From an uncultured Oscillibacter sp. (GTDB taxonomy: Bacteria > Bacillota > Clostridia > Oscillospirales > Oscillospiraceae), in the NCBI GenBank assembly GCA_900542115.1, contig UQMC01000027.1, positions 1-19,253 on the forward strand: 19,253 nucleotides of DNA. The letters are read 5' to 3'. This document shows positions 7,351 to 14,786 of the stretch, one piece after another. Position 1 is the first letter of the stretch, and every line of letters begins with the position of its first letter. The position numbers were made by a program, and so were the translations under genes. The notes below the pieces were generated by a model that saw nothing but the letters and a program-made list of their open reading frames with translations, had not been told where the DNA came from and did no database searches.

Positions 7351-8324
7351 CACTTTTTCCCCTTTCCGCCGTTTTTGGCGTTTTCGTAGCTCTCATAAGC
7401 CCGGACGATGCGCTGGACCATGACATGGCGCACTACATCGGCGTTAGTCAGCTCGCAGATACCGATGCCCTCCACATTTTTCAGCACCCGCATGGCCTCC
7501 CGCAGTCCAGACGCTTTACCGTCCGGCAGGTCGATCTGGGTGACGTCACCGGTAATGACGATCTTGGAGCCGAAGCCCAGCCGGGTCAGGAACATCTTCA
7601 TCTGCTCCCGGCTGGTGTTCTGGGCCTCGTCCAAAATGATGAAGCTGTCATCCAGCGTCCGGCCACGCATATAGGCAAGGGGCGCTACCTCGATATTGCC
7701 CCGCTCCAGATACTTCTGGTACGTCTCCGCCCCCAGCATATCAAAAAGAGCATCGTACAGCGGCCGGAGGTACGGGTCCACCTTGCTCTGCAAGTCGCCG
7801 GGCAGGAAGCCCAGCCGCTCGCCGGCCTCTACCGCGGGCCGGGTGAGGATGATGCGGTTCACCTGCTTTTCCCGGAACGCCTGCACCGCCGCCGCCACGG
7901 CCAAATACGTCTTGCCGGTACCGGCGGGGCCAACGCCGATGGTAACGGTGTTTTTCAGCACCGACTGGATATATTCCTTCTGGCCGATGGTCTTTGGCTT
8001 TACCGGGCGGCCCTTGGCGGAGATGCACAGCACATCCCCCGCCAGTTCGCTGATCTGTTCTTCTTTTCCGGTGCGGACCATGTCGATGATATAGCGGACG
8101 TTCTGCTCCCCCAGGGCCTCCCCCCGGGAGGACAGGGTCAGCATGGCCTGCACCGCTTTGGCGGCGTGCATTACGTCCTCGGCCTCGCCGCTGATCCGCA
8201 GCTCGCCGTCCCGGTTGGTCACCGTCACATTAAATTCCTTTTCCAGCAGGCGGATGTTCTCATCAAAGGAGCCGAAAATATTGACGGCCTGCTCCATTCG
8301 CTCAATGCTGATTCTCTGTTCCAT
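7350..8324 (-). CDS. phoH: PhoH-like ATPase (YbeZ type)
   Basis: A 324-residue cytoplasmic P-loop ATPase of the PhoH/YbeZ family, which works with YbeY in RNA metabolism and is thought to have RNA helicase-like activity. A KH-like N-terminal domain (to about residue 100) precedes the ATPase domain. Walker A is GPAGTGKT (132-139), Walker B is FIILDEAQN (228-236), and the sensor-like segment is VITGDVTQID (256-265). The ATG at 8324 has AGGAG with about seven bases of spacing. It lies 18 bases after yqfD. In Bacillus a 7TM-HD protein gene (yqfF/pgpH) sits between yqfD and phoH; it is absent here. Confidence 0.96.
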   Translation of the reverse strand: MEQRISIERMEQAVNIFGSFDENIRLLEKEFNVTVTNRDGELRISGEAEDVMHAAKAVQAMLTLSSRGEALGEQNVRYIIDMVRTGKEEQISELAGDVLCISAKGRPVKPKTIGQKEYIQSVLKNTVTIGVGPAGTGKTYLAVAAAVQAFREKQVNRIILTRPAVEAGERLGFLPGDLQSKVDPYLRPLYDALFDMLGAETYQKYLERGNIEVAPLAYMRGRTLDDSFIILDEAQNTSREQMKMFLTRLGFGSKIVITGDVTQIDLPDGKASGLREAMRVLKNVEGIGICELTNADVVRHVMVQRIVRAYESYENAKNGGKGKK

Positions 8325-8342
8325 GGACTCACTCCTATCGCT

Positions 8343-9551
8343 CTATCCGGGCGCTCCGCCCGGTTCTTCGGTTGTATAAATGGGAACCCGCGTCCCCAGT
8401 TCCTCCCGGCACTCCGCGCTCAGCGTCACCGTCAGGACATCGCCCCGGACGCGGGAGGATACCTGCGCGGCGGTCACGGTGCCGTAGGCGTCCACAAGGC
8501 TGTGGAGATACTGCTCCAATACGGCGCCGGTCTCCGCCTGCCGCTGTGCCGGGTCACAGGCCACGATCTCCGTTTCGTAAAAGCGGAGCGTTTCCGTTTC
8601 CAGCGTCACCGGCAGCGGGAGGCCGAACACGCACACAGGAGTTCTTACGGTCATTTTATCACATTTACCGGCGTCAATGCTACTGTTTGAAAAGAATTTT
8701 ATCCGCCGGGTACCGAAAATCAATGAGCGGAGCCGCTTTTCCTCCCCCGTGTACCGCTTGGCCGCCTCAGTCAACGGCACGTTGGCGGTCAGCGTATACC
8801 AGGTCCGGCCCTCTACCCGGCCAAGTCCGGCGGTCAGCCGTGCGCCGTAGGGGGCCGTATCCTCTACACCGGAGATAAGAAGCTGCCCCCTTGTCACCGA
8901 CATTCCCCGCAACACCGCCGCCGTGCCGCCTAACGCCTGCACCCGCAGCACCAGTCCGTCCCGCCGCGCCACAAGGTTGCACGGCTCCCGGCGGTCCAGC
9001 AGCGCCGGGGCGGGACGCCGCTCCCGCACCTCTACCTTGGCCCGACAGCCGGAAACGTTGACGTTGATCCAGCTCAGCGCCGGCAGCTCCAGCAGAACGT
9101 GGTTGCGGATGTCCTCCCCGTCCAAACTCATACCGAAGCGCCCCAGCGTCACGCCGTTATGCTCCAATGCCTGTAAAATGGCCTCCTTCGGCACGGTCTC
9201 GTTGCCGGTGATCTGAATATCCCAGATAAAAAACGAGCCGATGACCAGCGCCATACCGCACACAATGCTTCCCACCGCCAACGCCTGACGCCGCCGGAGC
9301 CGCGCCAGCGCGTAGGGTACGCCCTCCCGGCCCACCACCTCCAGCCTGCAGTCCAGCTTTTCCGCCGCCTGCCGCAAAAGGTGGAAATCCTTCCGGGAAA
9401 TGCGGCAGGTGAAGGTCTCCGCATCCTCCCACGTAAGGTCCCAGAAGGCCAGATTTCGGGCGGAGCACACGTTCAGCACCCGCTCCGGGTAGGGACAGCG
9501 CACCCGCAGCCGCACCTGCCCCCGCAGGCGGTTGATAATTTCTCTCAGCAT
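8343..9551 (-). CDS. yqfD: Sporulation protein YqfD
   Basis: A 402-residue membrane protein of the YqfD family, expressed in the mother cell during sporulation in Bacillus. It has an N-terminal alpha/beta region (start MLREIINRLRGQVRLRV), a single membrane helix at about residues 90-111 (AVGSIVCGMALVIGSFFIW), then POTRA-like sequence (DIQITGNETVPKEAILQALE) and a long extracytoplasmic C-terminal part. The ATG at 9551 overlaps the yqfC stop by seven bases, typical of this pair; a GTG at 9563 is in frame but has a poorer context. The length matches the family (about 400). The exact molecular role is not settled in the literature. Confidence 0.93.
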   Translation of the reverse strand: MLREIINRLRGQVRLRVRCPYPERVLNVCSARNLAFWDLTWEDAETFTCRISRKDFHLLRQAAEKLDCRLEVVGREGVPYALARLRRRQALAVGSIVCGMALVIGSFFIWDIQITGNETVPKEAILQALEHNGVTLGRFGMSLDGEDIRNHVLLELPALSWINVNVSGCRAKVEVRERRPAPALLDRREPCNLVARRDGLVLRVQALGGTAAVLRGMSVTRGQLLISGVEDTAPYGARLTAGLGRVEGRTWYTLTANVPLTEAAKRYTGEEKRLRSLIFGTRRIKFFSNSSIDAGKCDKMTVRTPVCVFGLPLPVTLETETLRFYETEIVACDPAQRQAETGAVLEQYLHSLVDAYGTVTAAQVSSRVRGDVLTVTLSAECREELGTRVPIYTTEEPGGAPG

Positions 9552-9835
9552 CCCGTCACCCACTCCACGCGGTCGATCAGCCCGCCGATTCGCAGTTCCT
9601 CCCCGGTCATGGCCAGCAGCGTCAGGCGCTGGCCGCTGACACGCAGCACGCCGAAGCCGGTGTTGGCGTCAATGCCGGTGTCGCTGTAGCGCAAAAGTCC
9701 GGTGTGGCCCTCCAGATACAGCTCCCGGTTCCCCACCAGCTCCAGCCGGGGCAGTCCCGCCACCACATCCGCCGGCAAATCGAAAAGCTCCGCCACGCTG
9801 CCCAGCACGCCGCCCTGCTCCCGTCTTTTTTCCAT
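9545..9835 (-). CDS. yqfC: Sporulation protein YqfC
   Basis: A 96-residue sporulation protein of the YqfC/YabP-like fold, usually paired with YqfD. Typical family stretches are FDLPADVVAGLPRLELVGN, then EGHTGLLRYSD, and the strand repeats GVLRVSGQRLTLLAMTGEEL and IGGLIDRVEW. The ATG at 9835 follows GAGGTGAGAGC, a good ribosome site. A longer in-frame reading back to 10093 runs through the ylbJ-like coding region on the other strand and is rejected. It heads the minus-strand operon yqfC-yqfD-phoH-ybeY-unknown-unknown-recD2, with all gaps at or below about 50 bases. Confidence 0.93.
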   Translation of the reverse strand: MEKRREQGGVLGSVAELFDLPADVVAGLPRLELVGNRELYLEGHTGLLRYSDTGIDANTGFGVLRVSGQRLTLLAMTGEELRIGGLIDRVEWVTGC

Positions 9836-9929
9836 GCTCTCACCTCGAAAAACTCTATGCGCCGCCGGGGCGTTCCTTGCCTGTCCCGCCGCATAAGGCC
9901 GCTGCGGGACGCATAGTCTCCCATGGGTG
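9836..9929. promoter_or_regulatory. Divergent intergenic region between yqfC and the ylbJ-like gene
   Basis: Holds a hairpin-forming repeat, GTCCCGC (9883-9889) with GCGGGAC (9904-9910), extended inward by GC/GC pairs after one mismatch. CTATGCG (9855-9861) and CGCATAG (9910-9916) flank it. On the minus strand CATAGAGT resembles a sporulation sigma-E -10 element (CATAnnnT), but I see no matching -35. Since yqfC and ylbJ belong to mother-cell regulons in Bacillus, divergent sporulation promoters are plausible but unproven. Confidence 0.35.
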
Positions 9930-9935
9930 ATGGAG

Positions 9936-10847
9936 ATGAAAAAGGGATACCGGGCGGATGCCTGTTTGGTGCTGTGCGGCGTACTGCTCTGGTTTTTGGC
10001 GGACGCCGCCCGCCTTCGGCTGGAGGCGCTCAAGGCCCTGACCCTCTGCGCCGGGACGGTGATTCCGTCCCTGTTCCCCTTCATGACCGTCACCGCCCTG
10101 CTGGTGCGTCTGGGCTTCGGTCAATGGCTGGCGCCTCATACGGCTGGCCTGATGGCGCCGCTGTTCCGGCTGCCCGGCTGTGCCTCCTCCGCGCTGCTTC
10201 TGGGGCTGGTGGGGGGCTATCCCATCGGTGCCCGGACAGCAGCGAAGCTGTACGCCTCTGGCGCGCTGACCCGCGCCGAGGCGGAGCGGCTGCTGACGTT
10301 CTGCAACAATTCCAACCCCGTGTTTCTCATCAGTGTGCTGGGCGTGGGCGTGTTCGGCAGCGTCCGGGCGGGACTGTGGCTATGGCTCCTTCATATTGCC
10401 GCCGCGCTGTTGACGGGACTGCTGCTTCGAGGACACGGCACCGACCGCCGCAGCGTTCCGCCGGCTATTTCCTTTCAGGCCCCTTCCCTCTCCGGCGCCT
10501 TTGTGTCGGCAGTGCGGGATTCCGCCTCCGGGATGCTGTCCGTCTGCGCGTTTGTAACGCTCTTTTACGTGCTGGCCGCGCCGCTGCGGGGCCTGCCCGG
10601 ACCTTGGGCGGCGCTGACCGTGGGCGTTACGGAGCTGTTCTCCCTGACGCCGCTCTTGCACTGTGACCGCGTGGGCTTTGTACTGGCCGCGGGCTGCGCC
10701 GGGTGGGGCGGGCTGTCTGTTCTGTGCCAGACCGCCGCCATTTTGGATGGCACCGACCTTCCGCTGCGGCCCTGTGTACTTGGCAAGCTGATGCAGGGGC
10801 TCCTCTCCGCCGCGCTGGCGGTCCCTCTTTCCCTGTGGCTGCTTTGA
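9936..10847 (+). CDS. YlbJ-like sporulation integral membrane protein (Gate/nucleoside-recognition family)
   Basis: A 303-residue polytopic membrane protein with about seven or eight hydrophobic segments. The family-typical core is present: GTVIPSLFPFMTVTALL, then GLVGGYPIGARTAAKLY, and LTRAEAERLLTFCNNSNPVF followed by SVLGVGVFGS. These are Gate-domain features shared by YlbJ and SpmA/SpmB. B. subtilis YlbJ is longer (about 400 residues), so this is a shorter clostridial form or a relative. GGGTGA precedes the ATG at 9936 by five bases; ATG 9930 and GTG 9927 are in-frame alternatives. It is divergent from yqfC, which supports a sporulation role. Any transported substrate is unknown. Confidence 0.78.
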   Translation: MKKGYRADACLVLCGVLLWFLADAARLRLEALKALTLCAGTVIPSLFPFMTVTALLVRLGFGQWLAPHTAGLMAPLFRLPGCASSALLLGLVGGYPIGARTAAKLYASGALTRAEAERLLTFCNNSNPVFLISVLGVGVFGSVRAGLWLWLLHIAAALLTGLLLRGHGTDRRSVPPAISFQAPSLSGAFVSAVRDSASGMLSVCAFVTLFYVLAAPLRGLPGPWAALTVGVTELFSLTPLLHCDRVGFVLAAGCAGWGGLSVLCQTAAILDGTDLPLRPCVLGKLMQGLLSAALAVPLSLWLL

Positions 10848-10855
10848 CAGCAAAA

Positions 10856-10878
10856 AAGCACCGCTGACTGCGGCGCTT
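10856..10878 (-). terminator. Second (back-up) terminator for the nupOPQ direction
   Basis: On the minus strand a nine-position stem with one mismatch (10870-10878 with 10856-10864, loop of five) is followed by TTTTTT (10857-10852). It lies downstream of the stronger hairpin at 10900-10932 in the minus direction. On the plus strand no T run follows, so it would end the ylbJ-like transcript only weakly. Confidence 0.6.
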
Positions 10879-10899
10879 CAAAACCGAATTTCATAGCAA

Positions 10900-10932
10900 A
10901 AGCCGCCCGAAGGGATTTCCTTCGGGCGGCTT
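10900..10932 (-). terminator. Intrinsic terminator of the nupOPQ operon
   Basis: A perfect 14-bp stem (10900-10913 with 10919-10932) with a five-base loop lies just after the nupQ stop at 10949. On the minus strand the stem runs into a short T run (GGCTTTTGC). It may also stop plus-strand transcription from the ylbJ-like gene. Confidence 0.85.
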
Positions 10933-10948
10933 AAGGCCGTTGATTGCT

Positions 10949-11890
10949 TTATCGCTGTCCCTTATCGTAGGGGATGCCCTCTGCCTTGGGAGCGCGGGAG
11001 CTCTTGGAGGTAAAGGCCAGCACAATGAGGGAGATGATATAGGGCAGCATATTGTACACGGAGCTGGGAACGTTCAGCGCCTTCAGGAAGGCAAAGCCGG
11101 TATAGACATTGCCAAGCGCCCGGAAAAAGCCGAACAGCAGCGCCGCCAGCGCGATGCGCTGAGGCTTCCACTGGCCGAAGATCATCACTGCCAGAGACAG
11201 GAAACCGAAGCCCGCCACGCCATACTCAAACCGCCACTCGGACACGCCGGCGGTGATGAACACGATGCCGCCGATGCCGCCGAGGAAGCCGGAGATCAGC
11301 ACACCGGCCCAGCGCATTTTATACACGTTGATACCCACGCTGTCCGCCGCCTGGGGGTGCTCGCCGCAGGCCATGAGCCGCAGGCCGAAGCGGGTCTTGT
11401 ACAGCAGCACGTAGGACGCCGCCAGCAGCAGGGCCGTTACCAGCATGAACCAGCTGAACTCAAAGGAGCCGAGGTTCACGGTAAACGCCTTTTTCGGTGC
11501 GGCATACTGGATGATGGAGGATACATCGTCGGGGTTGGCCGCCGTGTTGATGGCCTTGACAATGACGGTGGCCCCGGCAGTACCCAGCAGGTTCAGCGCC
11601 GTACCCACCAGCGTCTGGTCCGCCTTGAAGTTGATACAGGCCACCGCCAGCAAACAGGAATACAGCATTCCCACCGCCGCAGCCACCAGAATGACCGACA
11701 GGATAATGACAATAGCCGGTGCGTCCGATGGGAGATAGCGCATGGTCAGCGCGCCGCCCAGCGCGCCCATAATCATGATGCCTTCAAGGCCCAGATTGAT
11801 GACGCCGGAGTGCTCGGCAAAGCAGCCGCCCAGCGCCACCAAAATCAGCACGGAGGCAAAAATCAGCGTATATTGCAGCAGCAGTGTCAT
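10949..11890 (-). CDS. nupQ: Nucleoside ABC importer permease, NupQ/YufQ type
   Basis: A 313-residue inner-membrane permease of the BPD_transp_2 family, the second permease of the BMP-family nucleoside importer. It has the family pattern: an N-terminal helix, then GGCFAEHSGVINLGLEGIM, then LVGTALNLLGTAGATVIVK, and a hallmark cytoplasmic loop TRFGLRLMACGEHPQAADS followed by RWAGVLISGFLGGIGGI. About eight to ten hydrophobic segments are visible. The start overlaps the nupP stop by one base (TAATG), and GGAGG lies about nine bases upstream. It is the last gene of the operon, followed by two terminator hairpins. Relatives carry purine nucleosides, so guanosine or inosine uptake is the best guess. 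Confidence 0.93.
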   Translation of the reverse strand: MTLLLQYTLIFASVLILVALGGCFAEHSGVINLGLEGIMIMGALGGALTMRYLPSDAPAIVIILSVILVAAAVGMLYSCLLAVACINFKADQTLVGTALNLLGTAGATVIVKAINTAANPDDVSSIIQYAAPKKAFTVNLGSFEFSWFMLVTALLLAASYVLLYKTRFGLRLMACGEHPQAADSVGINVYKMRWAGVLISGFLGGIGGIVFITAGVSEWRFEYGVAGFGFLSLAVMIFGQWKPQRIALAALLFGFFRALGNVYTGFAFLKALNVPSSVYNMLPYIISLIVLAFTSKSSRAPKAEGIPYDKGQR

Positions 11891-13029
11891 TACTGATCGC
11901 CTCCCTTCCCGTCAGCTTCCGCAGCTTTCGCCCTTTGAATCGCCTTTTCCTCCCGTTTTGCGATGGAGGCGTTCATGGCGTACTTCATGAACAGCACAAA
12001 GCCGCAGAGATAGATGATAATAGCCGAGATCAGATCGGAGATCTGGGCGCAGTACATGGTCTTATCCACATAAGCGCCGCCGGCGGTGATATGCTGGATG
12101 AAGAAGGAGGCCAGCACCGTCCCCAGCGGATTCAGTCCGCCGAGGAAGGCGGCGGCAATGCCGTTGAAGCCCATGGCGGGCACGGAGGAGGTGGCGCACT
12201 GCCACTGCTCATAGCCCGTGAGGTACAGCAGCGCCGCGCCCATACCGGCCAGCGCGCCGGAGATCATCAGGCTGAGAATCACATTCCGCTTTTCCGCCAT
12301 GCCGCAGTATTTAGCGGCGTTTTTATTAAAGCCGGTGGCCTTGAGCTCATAGCCGAACTTCGTCCGGCCCAGCACCACCCATACAAGAAGCGCCATGACC
12401 AGCGATAGAGGAAGGGCAAGGCCCACATACTGATTGTTGTCAAACAGCGCCCCAATGCCAAGAGAGGGCAGCAGCGCGGAGGGATTGGTGGTGGACAGCA
12501 CCAGCGTATAGGGGCTGGTATCCTCCTTCACCGTGGTCAGCAGCATATTGGTAAGGTACAGCGTGATCCAGTTGAGCATAATGCCGGAGATAACCTCGTT
12601 GACATTGCAGTAGGACTTCAGCAGTCCGGAAATCGCGCCCAGCACCGCGCCGCCCAGCATGGCCGCTATCAGGCAGGGCAGCCAGCCCCAGCCGAGGCCC
12701 AGCGCCGCGTACAGGCTCAGCGCCGCGCCCATGCAGTATTGGCCCGCCGCGCCGATGTTGAACAGGCCCACCTTGTAGGCAAACAGGATGGACAGTGCGC
12801 ACATCAGCAGCGGAGCCGTTTTCACCAGTGTATTGCCGAGATACTTCAACTGGGAGGAGGGGCGGTTATACGTCAGGAAGTTTTTGATAACGGTGAGGAT
12901 GGCCTCGCCCGCGCCGGCGGGATTGATAGCCAGCAGCACCACGTAGCCCAGAAACAGGCCCAGCACCACGCACACCAGCGAGGCAAGGAGCGACTGGACA
13001 CCGTCATTTTTCAGCAGGTTTCGTTTCAT
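11890..13029 (-). CDS. nupP: Nucleoside ABC importer permease, NupP/YufP type
   Basis: A 379-residue permease, partner of NupQ. It shows the BPD_transp_2 features FAYKVGLFNIGAAGQYCMG, NEVISGIMLNWITLYLTNML, the cytoplasmic loop TKFGYELKATGFNKNAAKY, and SVPAMGFNGIAAAFLGGLNP. The first 35 residues carry a membrane helix and the last 30 are charged and cytosolic (AKREEKAIQRAKAAEADGK). The ATG at 13029 overlaps the nupO stop by four bases and is preceded by GAGGTGA. The length fits the NupP/YufP group (about 350-380). NupP and NupQ should form the heterodimeric channel driven by NupO. Confidence 0.93.
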   Translation of the reverse strand: MKRNLLKNDGVQSLLASLVCVVLGLFLGYVVLLAINPAGAGEAILTVIKNFLTYNRPSSQLKYLGNTLVKTAPLLMCALSILFAYKVGLFNIGAAGQYCMGAALSLYAALGLGWGWLPCLIAAMLGGAVLGAISGLLKSYCNVNEVISGIMLNWITLYLTNMLLTTVKEDTSPYTLVLSTTNPSALLPSLGIGALFDNNQYVGLALPLSLVMALLVWVVLGRTKFGYELKATGFNKNAAKYCGMAEKRNVILSLMISGALAGMGAALLYLTGYEQWQCATSSVPAMGFNGIAAAFLGGLNPLGTVLASFFIQHITAGGAYVDKTMYCAQISDLISAIIIYLCGFVLFMKYAMNASIAKREEKAIQRAKAAEADGKGGDQ

Positions 13030-14564
13030 GCCTTCACCTCATCTCTCTTGGCTCCGGCCATGTAGAGGCCCAGCTCCTCCTGCGTGGTCTTTTTCGGGTC
13101 AAGCTCGCCTACGATCTCGCCCTCGTACATCACTAAGATCCGATCCGGCACGTCCATGACCTCGTCCAGCTCCAGACTCACCAGCAGCACGGCCTTTCCG
13201 GCGTCCCGCTGGGCCACCAGCTGACGGTGGATATACTCAATAGCGCCGACGTCCAGACCGCGGGTGGGCTGCACCGCCACCAGCAGCTCCGGGTTCTTGT
13301 CGATCTCCCGGGCGATGATGGCCTTTTGCTGGTTGCCGCCGGACATACTCCGGGCAATGGTCACAGGCCCCTGACCGGAGCGGACATCATACTGCTCGAT
13401 AAGCCCCTCGGCGTATTTGCGGATATTTCCCCGCCGCAGGAAGCCGGCCTTATTGGTGAACTCCGGCTCAAAGTAGCGCTGGAGCACCATATTGTTCTCC
13501 AGAGAATAATCCAGCACCAGACCGTGCTTATGCCGGTCCTCGGGGATATGGCTCATACCCAGTTCGCTGCGCTTGCGGATGGAGGCGTGGGTGATGTCCT
13601 GTCCGCAGAGGGTAATGCTGCCGCTGCTGAGGGGCTCCAGCCCCGTCAGGCCGTAGACAAACTCCGTCTGGCCGTTTCCGTCGATACCGGCAAGGCACAC
13701 GATCTCGCCCCGGCGGACCTTCAGCGACACGTTTTTCACCGCGTTGTTCTTATGCAACTTGGAGGCCATGGTCATATTCTTGACCTCCAGCACCACCTCG
13801 CCGGGCTGGACGGGCTTCTTTTCCACATGGAAGCTGACGTTGCGGCCCACCATCATGGCGGAAAGCTCCTCCACCGTGGTGTCCTTCGTGTTGACGGTGC
13901 CGATGTATTTGCCCTTCCGCAGCACCGTGCAGCGGTCCGCCACCGCCATGATCTCCGCCAGCTTGTGGGAAATAAACAGGATGGACTTTCCCTCCGCCGC
14001 CAAATTCCGCATGATCTGCATCAGCTCGTCGATCTCCTGCGGCGTCAGCACAGCGGTGGGCTCATCGAAAATGAGAATCTCATTGTCCCGGTACAGCATT
14101 TTCAAAATCTCGGTGCGCTGCTGCATACCCACGGTGATGTCCTCGATCAGCGCGTCCGGGTCCACGTGCAGCCCGTACTTCTCGCTGAGGGCCAGCACCT
14201 TTTCCCGGGCCTCCTTCTTTTGCAGCAGGCCGTGCTTCGTGGGCTCCACGCCCATGATGATATTATCCAGCACCGTAAAGCACTCCACCAGCTTGAAGTG
14301 CTGGTGCACCATGCCGATGCCGAGGGCGTTGGCGTCATTGGGGTCCTTGATGGAGACCTCCACACCGTCCTTTTTGATGATGCCCTCCTCGGGCTGATAC
14401 AGTCCGAACAGAACGCTCATCAGCGTGGACTTTCCCGCGCCGTTCTCACCCAGCAGGGCGTGAATCTCACCTCTTTTTAATTGAAGGGTGATGTTGTCAT
14501 TGGCGATGATACCCGGGAACCGTTTCGTGATATGCAGCATTTCGATGGCATAAGGAGTTTCCAA
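13026..14564 (-). CDS. nupO: Nucleoside ABC importer ATP-binding protein, NupO/YufO type
   Basis: A 512-residue double-ABC ATPase energising BMP-dependent nucleoside import. The first domain has Walker A GENGAGKST (39-47), MVHQHFKL, the signature ITVGMQQRTEI and Walker B ILIFDEPTAVL. The second has the degenerate Walker A GIDGNGQTEF, signature MSGGNQQKAIIARE and LLVAVQPTRGLDVGA, where the usual Walker B acid is lost as in other nucleoside-type members. No ATG lies before the conserved IEMLHITKRFPG, so the start is set at TTG 14564, ten bases after AGGAGG. This gives the normal family length; a longer frame to 14627 lacks support. It is the first gene of nupO-nupP-nupQ. Confidence 0.93.
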   Translation of the reverse strand: METPYAIEMLHITKRFPGIIANDNITLQLKRGEIHALLGENGAGKSTLMSVLFGLYQPEEGIIKKDGVEVSIKDPNDANALGIGMVHQHFKLVECFTVLDNIIMGVEPTKHGLLQKKEAREKVLALSEKYGLHVDPDALIEDITVGMQQRTEILKMLYRDNEILIFDEPTAVLTPQEIDELMQIMRNLAAEGKSILFISHKLAEIMAVADRCTVLRKGKYIGTVNTKDTTVEELSAMMVGRNVSFHVEKKPVQPGEVVLEVKNMTMASKLHKNNAVKNVSLKVRRGEIVCLAGIDGNGQTEFVYGLTGLEPLSSGSITLCGQDITHASIRKRSELGMSHIPEDRHKHGLVLDYSLENNMVLQRYFEPEFTNKAGFLRRGNIRKYAEGLIEQYDVRSGQGPVTIARSMSGGNQQKAIIAREIDKNPELLVAVQPTRGLDVGAIEYIHRQLVAQRDAGKAVLLVSLELDEVMDVPDRILVMYEGEIVGELDPKKTTQEELGLYMAGAKRDEVKA

Positions 14565-14672
14565 GTCAAACCGCCCTCCTTCCGTTTTGATGGCCCGCCG
14601 CGAAGTCCCTGCGGGGACGGAAACCACATGAAATCTCCGGCGATGGCCCGCAGGCCATACCAGTTCATAATC
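14565..14672 (-). promoter_or_regulatory. Structured 5' leader of nupOPQ mRNA
   Basis: About 108 transcribed bases before the TTG start. Read on the minus strand, hairpin A is ATGGCC-TGCG-GGCCAT (14658 to 14643) and hairpin B is GTCCC-CGCA-GGGAC (14618 to 14605). Their loops TGCG and CGCA are fully complementary. GCGGGCCATC occurs twice (14642-14651 and 14589-14598), so the 5' arm of hairpin A can pair with either copy. The second copy ends nine bases before the Shine-Dalgarno sequence (14575-14580). No known riboswitch core was recognised; regulation is inferred from structure only. Confidence 0.45.
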
Positions 14673-14678
14673 CAGTAT

Positions 14679-14707
14679 ACTATAATTTCCCGCAAAAGCA
14701 AAGGCAA
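14679..14707 (-). promoter_or_regulatory. Sigma-A type promoter of nupOPQ
   Basis: Read on the minus strand: -35 TTGCCT (14702-14707), a 17-base spacer and -10 TATAGT (14679-14684). An overlapping TATACT three to eight bases downstream is an alternative -10. The motif CCGAAATT (14706-14713) overlaps the upstream edge of the -35 box. Confidence 0.65.
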
Positions 14708-14717
14708 TTTCGGAAAT
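14706..14717 (-). promoter_or_regulatory. Candidate regulator site at the nupO -35 box
   Basis: On the minus strand the sequence ATTTCCGAAATT sits directly at the upstream edge of the -35 box and is itself a near-palindrome. Its CCGAAATT half is repeated at the bmp promoter (17808-17815, opposite orientation). It resembles a Bacillus PurR box (AWWWCCGAACWWT) at 11 of 13 positions when read with the next base, but the diagnostic C is A here. The binding protein is not known. Confidence 0.4.
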
Positions 14718-14786
14718 GGCCGTGATTTTTCCTTTTCCGTGGGTCCCTTGCGCAAGCGCAGCGCCGTTTTGCGGGGCAAGGACGCC

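Noticed and set aside
8347..8363. CCGGGCG-CTC-CGCCCGG hairpin at the 3' end of yqfD as a terminator
   Set aside because: It lies within the last yqfD codons, has no T run, and phoH follows 18 bases after the stop with a good ribosome site; probably a GC-rich chance stem.
7344..8690. Long plus-strand reading frame antisense to phoH
   Set aside because: It lies opposite phoH and parts of ybeY and yqfD, which have clear family motifs. Its His/Gln/Gly-rich product and lack of a ribosome site fit a GC-rich antisense shadow.
13227..14480. Long plus-strand reading frame antisense to nupO
   Set aside because: Entirely opposite a well-conserved double ABC ATPase, with low-complexity His/Leu/Asp-rich translation and no domain signature.
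14700..14786. Terminator after the SLH protease gene
   Set aside because: GTCCTTGC/GCAAGGGAC on the minus strand forms a bulged stem with a long loop and no T run; too weak to list as a feature.
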